From NCBI RefSeq assembly GCF_030546745.1, contig NZ_JAUOPD010000010.1, positions 83,076 to 147,075 on the forward strand: 64,000 nucleotides of DNA, written 5' to 3'. Below the pieces are notes generated by a model. The model saw only the letters and a program-made list of their open reading frames with translations. It made no database searches and was not told the origin of the DNA. Shown piece by piece: positions 1-7,579 of this stretch (position 1 is its first letter; every line of letters begins with the position of its first letter). Origin of the DNA: Thalassotalea sp. 1_MG-2023. GTDB taxonomy: Bacteria > Pseudomonadota > Gammaproteobacteria > Enterobacterales > Alteromonadaceae. The translations under genes and the position numbers were made by a program.

Positions 1-69
1 TATTTAAAAAACATGAACATTGACACTATCTCGGTTAATAAAGCTCCAACGTAGCGTCAATGAAATAAT

Positions 70-546
70 TTACTGTTTTAACGGCACATCATCAATGTTA
101 TTCCACATATCGAGATGCATGCGCCATTTACCATCAATTTTACGCCAAACAATAACATAAGCCCCACCAAACTTAACTTCCCTACCGTCTTGGTGTACTG
201 ACAGCCCCGAGTAATAACCAATATCACTGGCCATATTGCCTGCAATAATCAACTCTTTTGATTCCGTTTTATGCCGTTTTATTTGCCATTTATTATTCGG
301 GTTTATTGTCCAAAAGTGACGTATAGCGTCAATGTCACTTTCAATTCTTTCATTAACATCGACAATCTTAGCTTCAGCACTGTAAATAGCCATAATCGTT
401 TCAATATCGCCATCAACATATGCTTGAGAAAATGCTTTTGCTTGAGCAATTATTGCCTCTCGATCAGAGAGCTTATCATCGGCCAACGTTATTACGCTGC
501 CCAACAACAAAAGTAACATGCTCAACCCTGTTAGTAGGTTTTTCAT
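70..546 (-). CDS. Exported NTF2/SnoaL-like protein
   Basis: This 158-residue protein starts with a cleavable-looking signal peptide: Lys at position 3, a leucine-rich core over residues 5-20, then Ala-Asp-Asp. The rest fits the SnoaL/DUF4440 branch of the NTF2-like cone fold. It has an N-terminal helix with AQAKAFSQAYVDGDIETIMA, a strand with a conserved-looking Asp, and a C-terminal strand-rich part (GGAYVIVWRKIDGKWRMHLDMWN) typical of these proteins. Such folds bind small ligands or act as simple isomerases; no catalytic set can be assigned here. It probably acts in the periplasm. It lies 43 bp downstream of the DUF418 gene on the same strand, so the two may be cotranscribed. Confidence 0.75.
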   Translation of the reverse strand: MKNLLTGLSMLLLLLGSVITLADDKLSDREAIIAQAKAFSQAYVDGDIETIMAIYSAEAKIVDVNERIESDIDAIRHFWTINPNNKWQIKRHKTESKELIIAGNMASDIGYYSGLSVHQDGREVKFGGAYVIVWRKIDGKWRMHLDMWNNIDDVPLKQ

Positions 547-589
547 AATATACCTGCTTGTTAATGTTTGCTTGATCCCAATTCAATAG

Positions 590-1804
590 CTATTTTTTTA
601 GTGGCTGTAACGAATTGTAGGTTAACGAGCGCATAACCCATTCAAATGGACCAAAGCGATAATGCTTCAACCAATATGTTGAGAAAACCAATTGAAACAG
701 CCAAATAGCCAATACAACTGCAAACTGCTCAATTCGCTCAAGTGAACCATAAAGCCCAAATCCCCAACCATAGAAAATAATGCAACAAATAATCGTATGA
801 GACAGATAGTTAGTCAACGCCATTCTACCCACATTAGCAAGCGCCTTTTGAAGCAAAACTAATATATTGCAACGAGAAAATACAAGTAAAAAGCACATGT
901 ATGAAAACGCCATTAAAATACTGCCCCAATAGTTATGTTGAATACCCAGGAACATCAATTCAAACTTCCAATTGAGTGCGAAGTTTTGTTCAAGTTCTAC
1001 AACAATCGCAATTGTTGAGAGGATGAAACTTACACCACCAGCAATTAATAATGATTTTGTCGAAAAGCGTTGACCAAAAAAATTAATTTTATAAAGCGCA
1101 ATACCAACAAACATGAGCCCCAAAATTCGTGGGATATAAAAAATGATGTTCGTTTGCATTTTTGCCGCCATGATACGACGTGCGTCCATCTGTTCGAGCC
1201 ACGAACCACGATTGTTTAATAAGTCTTGCTGAATAAATTCATAGGTAGGCATCCACAATACTTTTACAGCATCTAAATCGGCTTGCTCCCAGTACGGTAA
1301 AGAAAAACCTGCAAACCACATAAGTAACGAACTTAAACTAATTAATATAAAGCCAGAAATAAATAATGATTTGGCTGATAGGTTACGTCCTAAATAAGCA
1401 AATGTTCCTGCAATTGCGTACGGAAACAAAATATCGCCAAACCAAAGCAAATATGCATGGGCAAGACCTACCACGGCTAAAATGAACATTCTTTTATAGT
1501 GAATTTTGCTCGCGTTTCCACCTTTTTTCACTATATGATCAGCCATTAGTATTATGCTACAGCCAAATAATAACGAGAATATTGTCATAAATTTTTGGTT
1601 AGCAAAAACATGTGAAAAATAGTAAACATAATAGTTAACACCCGTAAGGTCACCATAAACGGTAGGATTACTGTAGGCGGAAAAGGTCATTGCAAATGCT
1701 TGAATATTCATGATCAAAATACCCAATAAAGCAACACCACGAATAAGATCAATAGCAATTAAACGATCGCTAGTCTGTACAGGATGATGGGATTGATACT
1801 CCAT
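590..1804 (-). CDS. DUF418 (YeiB-type) multi-spanning membrane protein
   Basis: This is a 404-residue polytopic inner-membrane protein of the YeiB/DUF418 family. The N-terminus (RLIAIDLIRGVALLGILIMN) is the family signature, and about ten hydrophobic segments follow. The C-terminal third (ALANVGRMALTNYLSHTIIC, then the GPFEWVMRSLTY end) matches the DUF418 domain. The length is usual for the family. The fold is related to acyltransferase-3/HGSNAT membrane enzymes, but the substrate is unknown. The ATG is preceded by an AGAGGACTAC ribosome-binding region. The exported NTF2-like gene follows in the same direction. Confidence 0.85.
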   Translation of the reverse strand: MEYQSHHPVQTSDRLIAIDLIRGVALLGILIMNIQAFAMTFSAYSNPTVYGDLTGVNYYVYYFSHVFANQKFMTIFSLLFGCSIILMADHIVKKGGNASKIHYKRMFILAVVGLAHAYLLWFGDILFPYAIAGTFAYLGRNLSAKSLFISGFILISLSSLLMWFAGFSLPYWEQADLDAVKVLWMPTYEFIQQDLLNNRGSWLEQMDARRIMAAKMQTNIIFYIPRILGLMFVGIALYKINFFGQRFSTKSLLIAGGVSFILSTIAIVVELEQNFALNWKFELMFLGIQHNYWGSILMAFSYMCFLLVFSRCNILVLLQKALANVGRMALTNYLSHTIICCIIFYGWGFGLYGSLERIEQFAVVLAIWLFQLVFSTYWLKHYRFGPFEWVMRSLTYNSLQPLKK

Positions 1805-1936
1805 GTAGTCCTCTTATAATTTCAAAGTAATATCCAATAGGTATAATAATGAAATACAAGGAAAATTTCTGATATTTTTTGTTGTTTTTTTGAAAAAAAT
1901 TGTAAATAAACTAACACTCAATTGTTTTATTAAGGT

Positions 1937-3097
1937 TTAAAAAACATATTGAAAGCGGCCGCTTGTATACAGGCCATATATTAACCCTAATGTTCCTCCT
2001 CCTAAGCCAAGCAACCATCCTAGCTTATTACCCCATTTACTCAACTGTAATAATTTTGCACTTTTGCTGTTGTATTGCGCTTGATTGCACAAATTCGTAT
2101 GCGTTATTTTGTTAGCCGCTTGAATATTTATGTACAAACCAACTAAAAATATAGAATAGGTTACAACAGGCATTAACCAACCATTTGTAAAATGATAACT
2201 CAAAACAAAACACAAACAGGTCAACGCGATTACCACATTACTTTTATGTTTTAATTGATTGAGCTTTCTCACATCTTCTTGATTATCGATGTGTTTTTTC
2301 ATGTAATTCATCATTAGTGTATTGGTAACAATAGCAATAATACCGCCCAATGCTGCGCCGCCTAAACTGAGTAAAAACTTACTAAACCAATGACTTTGTT
2401 TAGTTGCTATAGCCATAGTAAAAGTGCTCGCAGCAATTGGCGCTGATGTTGTTGCTGTAATAGCAAATAAAGACACTAAACCTATTGGCGCAGTAGCAAA
2501 AATAACCTCACCATATTTTGCAAGCACATCTGACTTTAGCTGCAGTCGAACGCGTTGCAAACGTTTCCGAACGGTTGATTCAGTAAGCCCTAACAGGTTA
2601 GCTACCGCTTTACTGTTATGCTCCTCACGGTAGTAAAGTAAAACGATTTCACGGCTTTCATCCGGCAGCTGATCAAGTAAATGACAGATAAGCTCACTTT
2701 GCTGCTGTTTGATGAGCTGTGTATCAATTTGGTGTTGCTCATCGCAAACCTTATCTAATAAAATGTCTAAGGCATCTTCATCTTGAAGTATCTCTCGATT
2801 AATTCTGTTATCTCTAACAAAATTAATTGCGGTGTAGCGTGTAATTTGTCGTATCCACGGCAATACACTGTCATTATTTTTTAACTGTTTGATTTGCTGC
2901 CATACTTTAATAAACACTAATTGACTAACATCGTGGCTGTCTTGTATATTTTTAGTTATATTCAAAGCGATAGCTGAAACAGTATTGGCAACCTTACTCA
3001 CTAACGTTTGAAAAGCATCTTTATCGCCATTCTTAGCCAGTTCAACATAATGAATTAGTTCGTTAGTGAGATCTGAATGATAACTTTTAACACTCAT
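1937..3097 (-). CDS. ECF-type sigma factor with C-terminal membrane domain
   Basis: Residues 1-190 form an ECF sigma-70 protein. Region 2 (DAFQTLVSKVANTVSAIALN through the FIKVWQQIKQL and PWIRQITRYTAINFVRDN motifs) is followed by region 4 (LPDESREIVLLYYREEHNSK with the helix-turn-helix AVANLLGLTESTVRKRLQRV). An unusual extension of roughly 190 residues follows, with four or five hydrophobic segments (about 200-235, 245-270, 290-330 and 360-380). The protein could therefore be membrane-tethered and self-inhibited, instead of being held by a separate anti-sigma factor; that is inference. The second ATG (3097) is chosen because it forms an ATGA overlap with the hydrolase stop and has GAGG seven bases upstream. 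Confidence 0.85.
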   Translation of the reverse strand: MSVKSYHSDLTNELIHYVELAKNGDKDAFQTLVSKVANTVSAIALNITKNIQDSHDVSQLVFIKVWQQIKQLKNNDSVLPWIRQITRYTAINFVRDNRINREILQDEDALDILLDKVCDEQHQIDTQLIKQQQSELICHLLDQLPDESREIVLLYYREEHNSKAVANLLGLTESTVRKRLQRVRLQLKSDVLAKYGEVIFATAPIGLVSLFAITATTSAPIAASTFTMAIATKQSHWFSKFLLSLGGAALGGIIAIVTNTLMMNYMKKHIDNQEDVRKLNQLKHKSNVVIALTCLCFVLSYHFTNGWLMPVVTYSIFLVGLYINIQAANKITHTNLCNQAQYNSKSAKLLQLSKWGNKLGWLLGLGGGTLGLIYGLYTSGRFQYVF

Positions 3098-3972
3098 TTC
3101 CATGCCTCAACTTGATTTACTATCGTTTGCGTTAACCATTCAGGCTCATCCCACATTAAAAAGTGACGCCCATTATTATTCATAACGAGACTTGCTTGAG
3201 AAGCTAGTGATAATTGGTCGGCATATAATTCTTTTAATAATGTTTGTTGCGCCCTATCGGTAAAACCACCTGCCGCACCTATTAATAATACCGGCGTGTG
3301 AAGTTTATCTAATTGCGAGCGTAAATCAGTTGTCATTACTGCGTAAATAGTGCTTCCTGCTGTAATGGGGTCTGATTTTCCTGCCATATCAAGCAAGTGC
3401 TGATATTTTTCTTTCAATTTCGTTTGTATAGTAATGCCTTGTTTTGTCATACGTTTAATTTGTGCTGGCGTTGCCCGTTGGTACATGCCTTTTGCAGAAT
3501 TAGCTTGATACGAAAGGTCTTCAACTGTTGTTTCATTACTTCTTGTAAATACAGGGCCGATAAATGGCAAACCATCGACAGAAATAGCACCAGCTAAATT
3601 TAACCCTTTAACTAATGCTAACTGGATTGACATTAATCCTCCCATACTATGACCCACCATAATAGGTTTTTGTAGCTTATTGTCGTGAATGTAATCTTTT
3701 ATCTGTTGGAAGGCTTGCTGATAAATACTATCAGCTTTACTACAAGCTTTATTTTTGCCAAAGCCTGCAATCGCTAATTGATGTACTTGATAGTGCTTTT
3801 CAAGTTCGCTTGCAACCTCTTGCCAAACCGTTTCATCACTAACAAAGCCAGGCAGTAATAAAATTGGTTGGCCTGTACCTGATATTTTAGAAACAATACA
3901 CGTGTCTGCATTCGCATGCGATGCTGATACACTAAGTAACAAGGTAAGTAAAAATAATAAAATAGGTTTCAT
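3094..3972 (-). CDS. Secreted alpha/beta hydrolase
   Basis: This 292-residue protein has a signal peptide (hydrophobic residues 4-18, cleavage near SHANA-DT). The alpha/beta-hydrolase core shows the oxyanion strand ILLLPGFVSDETVW, the nucleophile elbow VGHSMGG with Ser109, and a C-terminal catalytic histidine in NNGRHFLMWDEP. The acid residue is probably the Asp in GGFTDRAQQ. The substrate is unknown; the family includes esterases, lipases and dienelactone-type enzymes. It is exported, so it likely works in the periplasm or outside the cell. The gene is first in a two-gene operon with the membrane-bearing sigma factor, joined by a 4-base ATGA overlap, which implies tightly linked expression. 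Confidence 0.85.
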   Translation of the reverse strand: MKPILLFLLTLLLSVSASHANADTCIVSKISGTGQPILLLPGFVSDETVWQEVASELEKHYQVHQLAIAGFGKNKACSKADSIYQQAFQQIKDYIHDNKLQKPIMVGHSMGGLMSIQLALVKGLNLAGAISVDGLPFIGPVFTRSNETTVEDLSYQANSAKGMYQRATPAQIKRMTKQGITIQTKLKEKYQHLLDMAGKSDPITAGSTIYAVMTTDLRSQLDKLHTPVLLIGAAGGFTDRAQQTLLKELYADQLSLASQASLVMNNNGRHFLMWDEPEWLTQTIVNQVEAWK

Positions 3973-4317
3973 GGTTTTTCTCTTTATTGATTAAGTTACT
4001 TACTAAGTCACCATGAAAAGTTAAAGTGTGACATCTTTTTTAAGATTATTTTTTATTAAAAATGAATAACCCGCGTTTAGTAAAAGAGATAAAGAAATTT
4101 TCAAGTATTTAGGAGTACTCAACAATTTTAATAAACGTCATATAACATGTAATAAGTAGAACCAATTTCTAACAAAAAATATACTTGCGGTACAAGTTCA
4201 GTTGATGATAGAACATTAAGAAATCATTAAACCAACTAACTACAGTTAAGTGAATTGACTAACATCGCCAAAAGAAATCAAATATATCCAAATGTATTAC
4301 TTTTACTGCGATACACT
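3973..4317. other. Gene-free stretch upstream of the hydrolase-sigma operon
   Basis: This 345-base AT-rich region lies between the hydrolase start and the end of the zinc-ribbon gene; both neighbours read on the minus strand. It should carry the hydrolase-sigma promoter, but I see no convincing -35/-10 pair and no strong terminator hairpin. Confidence 0.5.
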
Positions 4318-5394
4318 TTAATAAATAGAAAATGACGTGCCGGAGTCTTTTAACGCTTGATAAAAATCATCTATTTGGCACTGTTCTTCCATTTGACAAA
4401 TCACGCGATATTTTTCAATGGCAGGTTGATACCCTTGTAATGCTGCTTTAAATAGCCAATTAACCGCAGTTTCAATATCTCTTTTTCCTTCAATGCCGGT
4501 TATATATAGTTCAGCCAAATGAGTTTGCCCAGGAGCATAGCCTAATTCTGCCGATTGCTTTAATAACACAAAGGCTTTTTCGAACCTATCTTCTAGATAA
4601 GTTGTTTTCAAAAAAGCCATCGCTTGAGTATTTTGTCGCTTTCCTGGTATGTAACGCCATTCTTGTTCAACTATTTCAGGCTCAGTAACAACATGCCCGC
4701 CAATCATATACGCCGATCTATTTCGGCCAATGTAATTAAGCTCAGGTCTAATAACACGATAAATAAAGCCTTGCTGAAATAGCTGATTTAATTGCGTATA
4801 AGAAAAGTGATGCCTTTTTTTCTCGAAATAATCATCACTTACCGTATGTCCTAGGCTAACACCATTACTTAGTGTAGATTTTTGCGGGTAATAGTAATTT
4901 CCATAGACAAGAGAAACCGCTCCTCCGGTAATATCAACAACTTTTGCAACACGATACTTTTGATGAGGACGAAAATCTCCGACAGCATTTTGGTAATCTA
5001 AATAATAAAAGTCATTCACTTTAGGTGCATCAATATTCGTTTGACTTTGACGGACATGTAGCTGTTCGTCAGAAAAGTAGAAGCTTAAGAATAAAACAAT
5101 AAGGAAACTGCCGGTAAAGGTACTTAATAATCGTAACTTATTAAAGAACGCTAAAGCAAAGTTTGAAAAAATTAACGCTAAATCTGTTGAATTACGAGGG
5201 ATATCAACAATATTTTGGCATTGTAAACAATGAACCTGGGTATTTCGCTTAATTGGCACTATGGGTAAATATTCGAGAAAATAATAGCCATAAGTAACTA
5301 TCGAATTAACACGGTGTGTTTGACCACCACAGTTAGCACAGTGCAATTTATCTGTCGTGCCTAAGCAAAATGTCGACTCTCGGTAATCCATCAT
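4318..5394 (-). CDS. Zinc-ribbon, membrane-anchored Sel1-repeat protein
   Basis: This 358-residue protein has three parts. The N-terminus holds two CxxC pairs (CANCGG near residue 19, CLQCQN near 57) that form a zinc ribbon. A single transmembrane helix follows at about residues 92-108 (STFTGSFLIVLFLSFYFS). A long extracytoplasmic part comes next, whose C-terminal third contains TPR/Sel1-like units (AFVLLKQSAELGYAPGQTHL and AVNWLFKAALQGYQPAIEKY). Zinc-ribbon plus one membrane helix is a common bacterial plan, and Sel1 repeats usually mediate protein contacts. The function is unknown. It appears to be a single-gene unit. Confidence 0.7.
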   Translation of the reverse strand: MMDYRESTFCLGTTDKLHCANCGGQTHRVNSIVTYGYYFLEYLPIVPIKRNTQVHCLQCQNIVDIPRNSTDLALIFSNFALAFFNKLRLLSTFTGSFLIVLFLSFYFSDEQLHVRQSQTNIDAPKVNDFYYLDYQNAVGDFRPHQKYRVAKVVDITGGAVSLVYGNYYYPQKSTLSNGVSLGHTVSDDYFEKKRHHFSYTQLNQLFQQGFIYRVIRPELNYIGRNRSAYMIGGHVVTEPEIVEQEWRYIPGKRQNTQAMAFLKTTYLEDRFEKAFVLLKQSAELGYAPGQTHLAELYITGIEGKRDIETAVNWLFKAALQGYQPAIEKYRVICQMEEQCQIDDFYQALKDSGTSFSIY

Positions 5395-5710
5395 TTTATC
5401 CGTTATTATTATTCACTATTATTTTATAGCATTCGTTTATAAATCAAACAAGTACATATACTAACTTTTTCGTAGTTTCGATTAAAAACTCAATACATAA
5501 AGCCTATTTCTTTAAAAATACAGGTGAATTCGTTAAGACGTTACTAGAAAATAAGATTACTTCACTTGAAATAATCTTATGTAGGAAGCTATCAATATCG
5601 CGATGATAGCCGCAGCATGTCAGCAGGAATAACAACCTTTCCCACTGACAACTCGCGTAGTGTTGAACTTAGTTAGCACTTGATATGAAGTTTTTCAATT
5701 CAACGATAAG
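5395..5710. other. Gene-free stretch with two hairpins
   Basis: There is no coding sequence here. Two perfect inverted repeats are visible: ATAAGATTA at 5551-5559 with TAATCTTAT at 5572-5580, and GCTATCA at 5588-5594 with TGATAGC at 5604-5610. They lie downstream of the minus-strand gene ending at 5711 and could help end its transcript, although neither has a clear U-run. Confidence 0.5.
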
Positions 5711-6049
5711 CTATTTTAGCACTTTAGCACGTGCAAGTTTAAAGGTACAAAATGCTAGTATAAATGCAATAATCCCCCGCGGAGCGGGATTAGTAAAATC
5801 TAAAGCATTTGCAGCTTTATAAGGAATTGCCAAGTCGATCATTAACCATCGGCTATATGCTGTAGTTGTATCTAGCATGGATGGAGCATTAGGAAAACTA
5901 TACTCACCAACAAAAAACCAACAAAGAGCTTGTACGCTCAAAAACACGACTGCAGTTAACAAAAGCGCATGAGGTAACGAAAACCTTGGTTTGCACATCA
6001 TTTCCATTGCTTCACGTTGATCAATTGCTTTATTCATCTTCTTGTACAT
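5711..6049 (-). CDS. Small two-helix membrane protein, unknown function
   Basis: This is a 112-residue protein I do not recognise. It has two hydrophobic segments, about residues 26-48 (LPHALLLTAVVFLSVQALCWFF) and 90-105 (IIAFILAFCTFKLA), separated by a polar loop. The charged N-terminus (KKMNKAIDQREAMEMMCKPR) suggests that it starts in the cytoplasm. An alternative ATG four codons downstream (MNKAIDQ) is preceded by AAGAAG and may be the true start. The gene stands alone, with a palindromic repeat upstream. Confidence 0.5.
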   Translation of the reverse strand: MYKKMNKAIDQREAMEMMCKPRFSLPHALLLTAVVFLSVQALCWFFVGEYSFPNAPSMLDTTTAYSRWLMIDLAIPYKAANALDFTNPAPRGIIAFILAFCTFKLARAKVLK

Positions 6050-6115
6050 CCATTATTTTAGACACCTATTTAGCCTAGCAATTTTGATCAAACAGTCCAA
6101 TGAAGTCAAAGAATA

Positions 6116-6161
6116 AATGGGGTCAGGTTCAATTTAGGTTTAAGTTGTACCTGACCCCATT
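6116..6161. repeat. REP-like 13-bp palindrome (GGGGTCAGGT type)
   Basis: This is a perfect 13-bp inverted repeat: AATGGGGTCAGGT at 6116-6128 and ACCTGACCCCATT at 6149-6161, with a 20-base spacer. Related half-sites occur elsewhere in the window (GGGTCAGGTAC near 60020, CTGACCCCATTGAT near 7953). This pattern is typical of REP-like extragenic palindromes, which in related bacteria are often linked to IS200-like (RAYT) transposases. No transposase is present here. Confidence 0.7.
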
Positions 6162-6247
6162 AACGATTTTAACAAGTGAAAACATTACTGCTGACGATTA
6201 AACACCAACTTTAAAATGAAAATAAGTTAAAGCTCTTTTTAGGAGCC

Positions 6248-6436
6248 TTAACTTTTAGACGTTAAAATATGATATGAAATTTTAGTCCAAATTATCAAGG
6301 CAACACCTGCTAATAGTACTAAAAGTAAGCCTTTCAAGTTACTCTTATCAAAAACAGTTGGAATAGCATAAATACTATAAAGAATGATTAAACTATAAAA
6401 AGTCAGGATAACACTTAGTGCCAATACTTTTTTCAT
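6248..6436 (-). CDS. Small two-helix membrane protein, candidate bacteriocin immunity protein
   Basis: This 62-residue protein has two predicted membrane helices (residues 4-25 and 38-54) and basic ends. It has no recognisable enzyme motif. The ribosome-binding site is strong (AGGAGAAGGAT just before the ATG). It starts only 17 bases after the stop of the bacteriocin-like core frame, on the same strand. Small hydrophobic proteins directly downstream of double-glycine-leader peptides are usually dedicated immunity proteins. The assignment here rests on position and topology alone, so it is inference. Confidence 0.5.
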   Translation of the reverse strand: MKKVLALSVILTFYSLIILYSIYAIPTVFDKSNLKGLLLVLLAGVALIIWTKISYHILTSKS

Positions 6437-6453
6437 ATCCTTCTCCTAAAGTA

Positions 6454-6643
6454 TCAATTAAACAACCAGTCTCCAATAGCTTGTCCCGCGTAATAAGAAC
6501 CCACGACAGCTACTGTTACAACACCTAAACCTGAAGCAGTATAAGCAGCACCCGCCAATATCCCGCCACCAATAGTTAATAACATCATTTTTACTCACAC
6601 CGCCGTTTACATGCTTAACGTCCTTATTTGTTAACACTTTCAT
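6454..6643 (-). pseudogene. Bacteriocin-like peptide with double-glycine leader, split by a one-base frameshift
   Basis: Translation from the ATG at 6643 gives MKVLTNKDVKHVNGG, a typical double-glycine leader, followed by VSK. In that frame the rest is an implausible Cys/Arg/Trp-rich tail ending at 6458. One base further on, a second frame opens at the ATG at 6588 and runs to the TGA at 6454. It encodes a 44-residue glycine-rich hydrophobic peptide with GxxxG motifs (GILAG, GQAIG) that ends in GDWLFN. The two frames meet in an A5 run (6588-6592, T5 on the plus strand). With one A fewer, the gene would encode a 62-residue class II-type bacteriocin precursor. It is therefore a disrupted gene, a phase-variable gene or an assembly error. 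No leader-cleaving ABC transporter is visible in the window. Confidence 0.65.
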
Positions 6644-7001
6644 AACTTATTCTTTTGAGACTAATTTTCATATATTGAAATATGGTTATCCATTTGACAT
6701 GTCTAGACTTCATCGAAAATTTAGCAGACATTTACTGTATGATCTTTTAACAAAAGGAAAACTTTAGCGCACACCTGTAACTAGTTGATTTTTATTAACT
6801 TTAAAAGATTGTATAAATGTAGTAAAAATATTGTGTAGTAGCTCCTTTGAGCTTACTACTATTAAATGCAAAAAGTGGGTATAAAACTTAGAACATATGG
6901 TTGTTCATATGAAGGAGGTTTACTAAATAATTCGAAATCATTGTCAACCATGGCTCAGCTTGACTGCTCTTTTCTCAAATCATCAACTTACTCCCTGAGT
7001 C
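6644..7001. other. Gene-free stretch upstream of the bacteriocin-like gene
   Basis: No convincing gene is present. An open frame at 6866-7075 has no family resemblance and its end runs into the structured repeat, so I do not call it. A hairpin (TAGTAGCTC at 6836-6844 with GAGCTTACTA at 6849-6858, imperfect) is visible. The minus-strand promoter of the bacteriocin-like gene should lie near 6660-6750. Confidence 0.4.
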
Positions 7002-7300
7002 GGGAAATGGTAAAAACTGCGCGGCTCGTTTCTATAACAAATAAAAGCAATTACACAAAAGTAAACACGAAATGAGAACGAAGCACTTATCTGCTTTGAA
7101 AAATGTTGAATGAATAATCAAAATCAGCTATTGCTAGCAGAATACCAGCAAAGCTAAGTAGCATAGGATTATGATTTAAGAAAAAGCATTTGCAAGCAGC
7201 GCAAGGATTTTCAAAGAGGGTTTGCGTGAACCCACTTTGAGTGCCGTCGCCACTGCGACAATATGACCATAAAAGAAAACTAATCCATAAAGTATTTAAC
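7002..7300. repeat. Structured intergenic repeat, copy A
   Basis: This is a diverged direct copy of the element at 7580-7934. Shared landmarks in the same order are GGGAAATGG, CTGC, TTTCTATA, GAGAACGAAGCA with a matching TGCTT, AGCAGCGC (7195-7202), a long hairpin, a GTCGC-N4-GCGAC hairpin, ACAATAT and AAGTATTTAAC. The long hairpin pairs 7211-7222 with 7229-7240 (one A/A mismatch). The short one pairs 7246-7250 with 7255-7259. Arm sequences differ from copy B while pairing is kept, which suggests a conserved folded structure. The function is unknown. Confidence 0.7.
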
Positions 7301-7371
7301 CTGAAACTATATGCCCTTTTAAAGTTAACTGGTGAAATTCTTTTGATATAAGTGTTTTAATTAACATTAAT

Positions 7372-7543
7372 TGTCGGTGTGCCGACAGCACGCAAAGGGG
7401 AAATAACACCAGTTTCTCCCTTGCAACCCCCTCGGTGCCCAAACAGCGGAATACTTTGTTAAACAACTAGCGTAAACCTCGATACCTGCCGAATGCTCGT
7501 CCCTGCGCACGGCAGCCCTCAACATCCATGTCTCGGCTCGAGG
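7372..7543. repeat. Hairpin-rich spacer between the two repeat copies
   Basis: This block holds several inverted repeats. TGTCGG 7372-7377 pairs with CCGACA 7382-7387 around a TGTG loop. CCTCGA 7477-7482 pairs with TCGAGG 7538-7543. Nested inside the latter, CTGCCG 7486-7491 pairs with CGGCAG 7510-7515. A minus-strand open frame spans the block, but I see no protein-like features in it. Local G+C is visibly higher than in the flanks. It may be part of the same repeat family or a separate inserted element. Confidence 0.5.
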
Positions 7544-7579
7544 CTTACCCCTGCTAGTCATTAAACAAACCGCTGACAT

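Noticed and set aside
6866..7075. Open plus-strand frame of 69 codons upstream of the repeat
   Set aside because: No ribosome-binding site fits, no domain is visible, and its end is part of the structured repeat, which explains the openness better.
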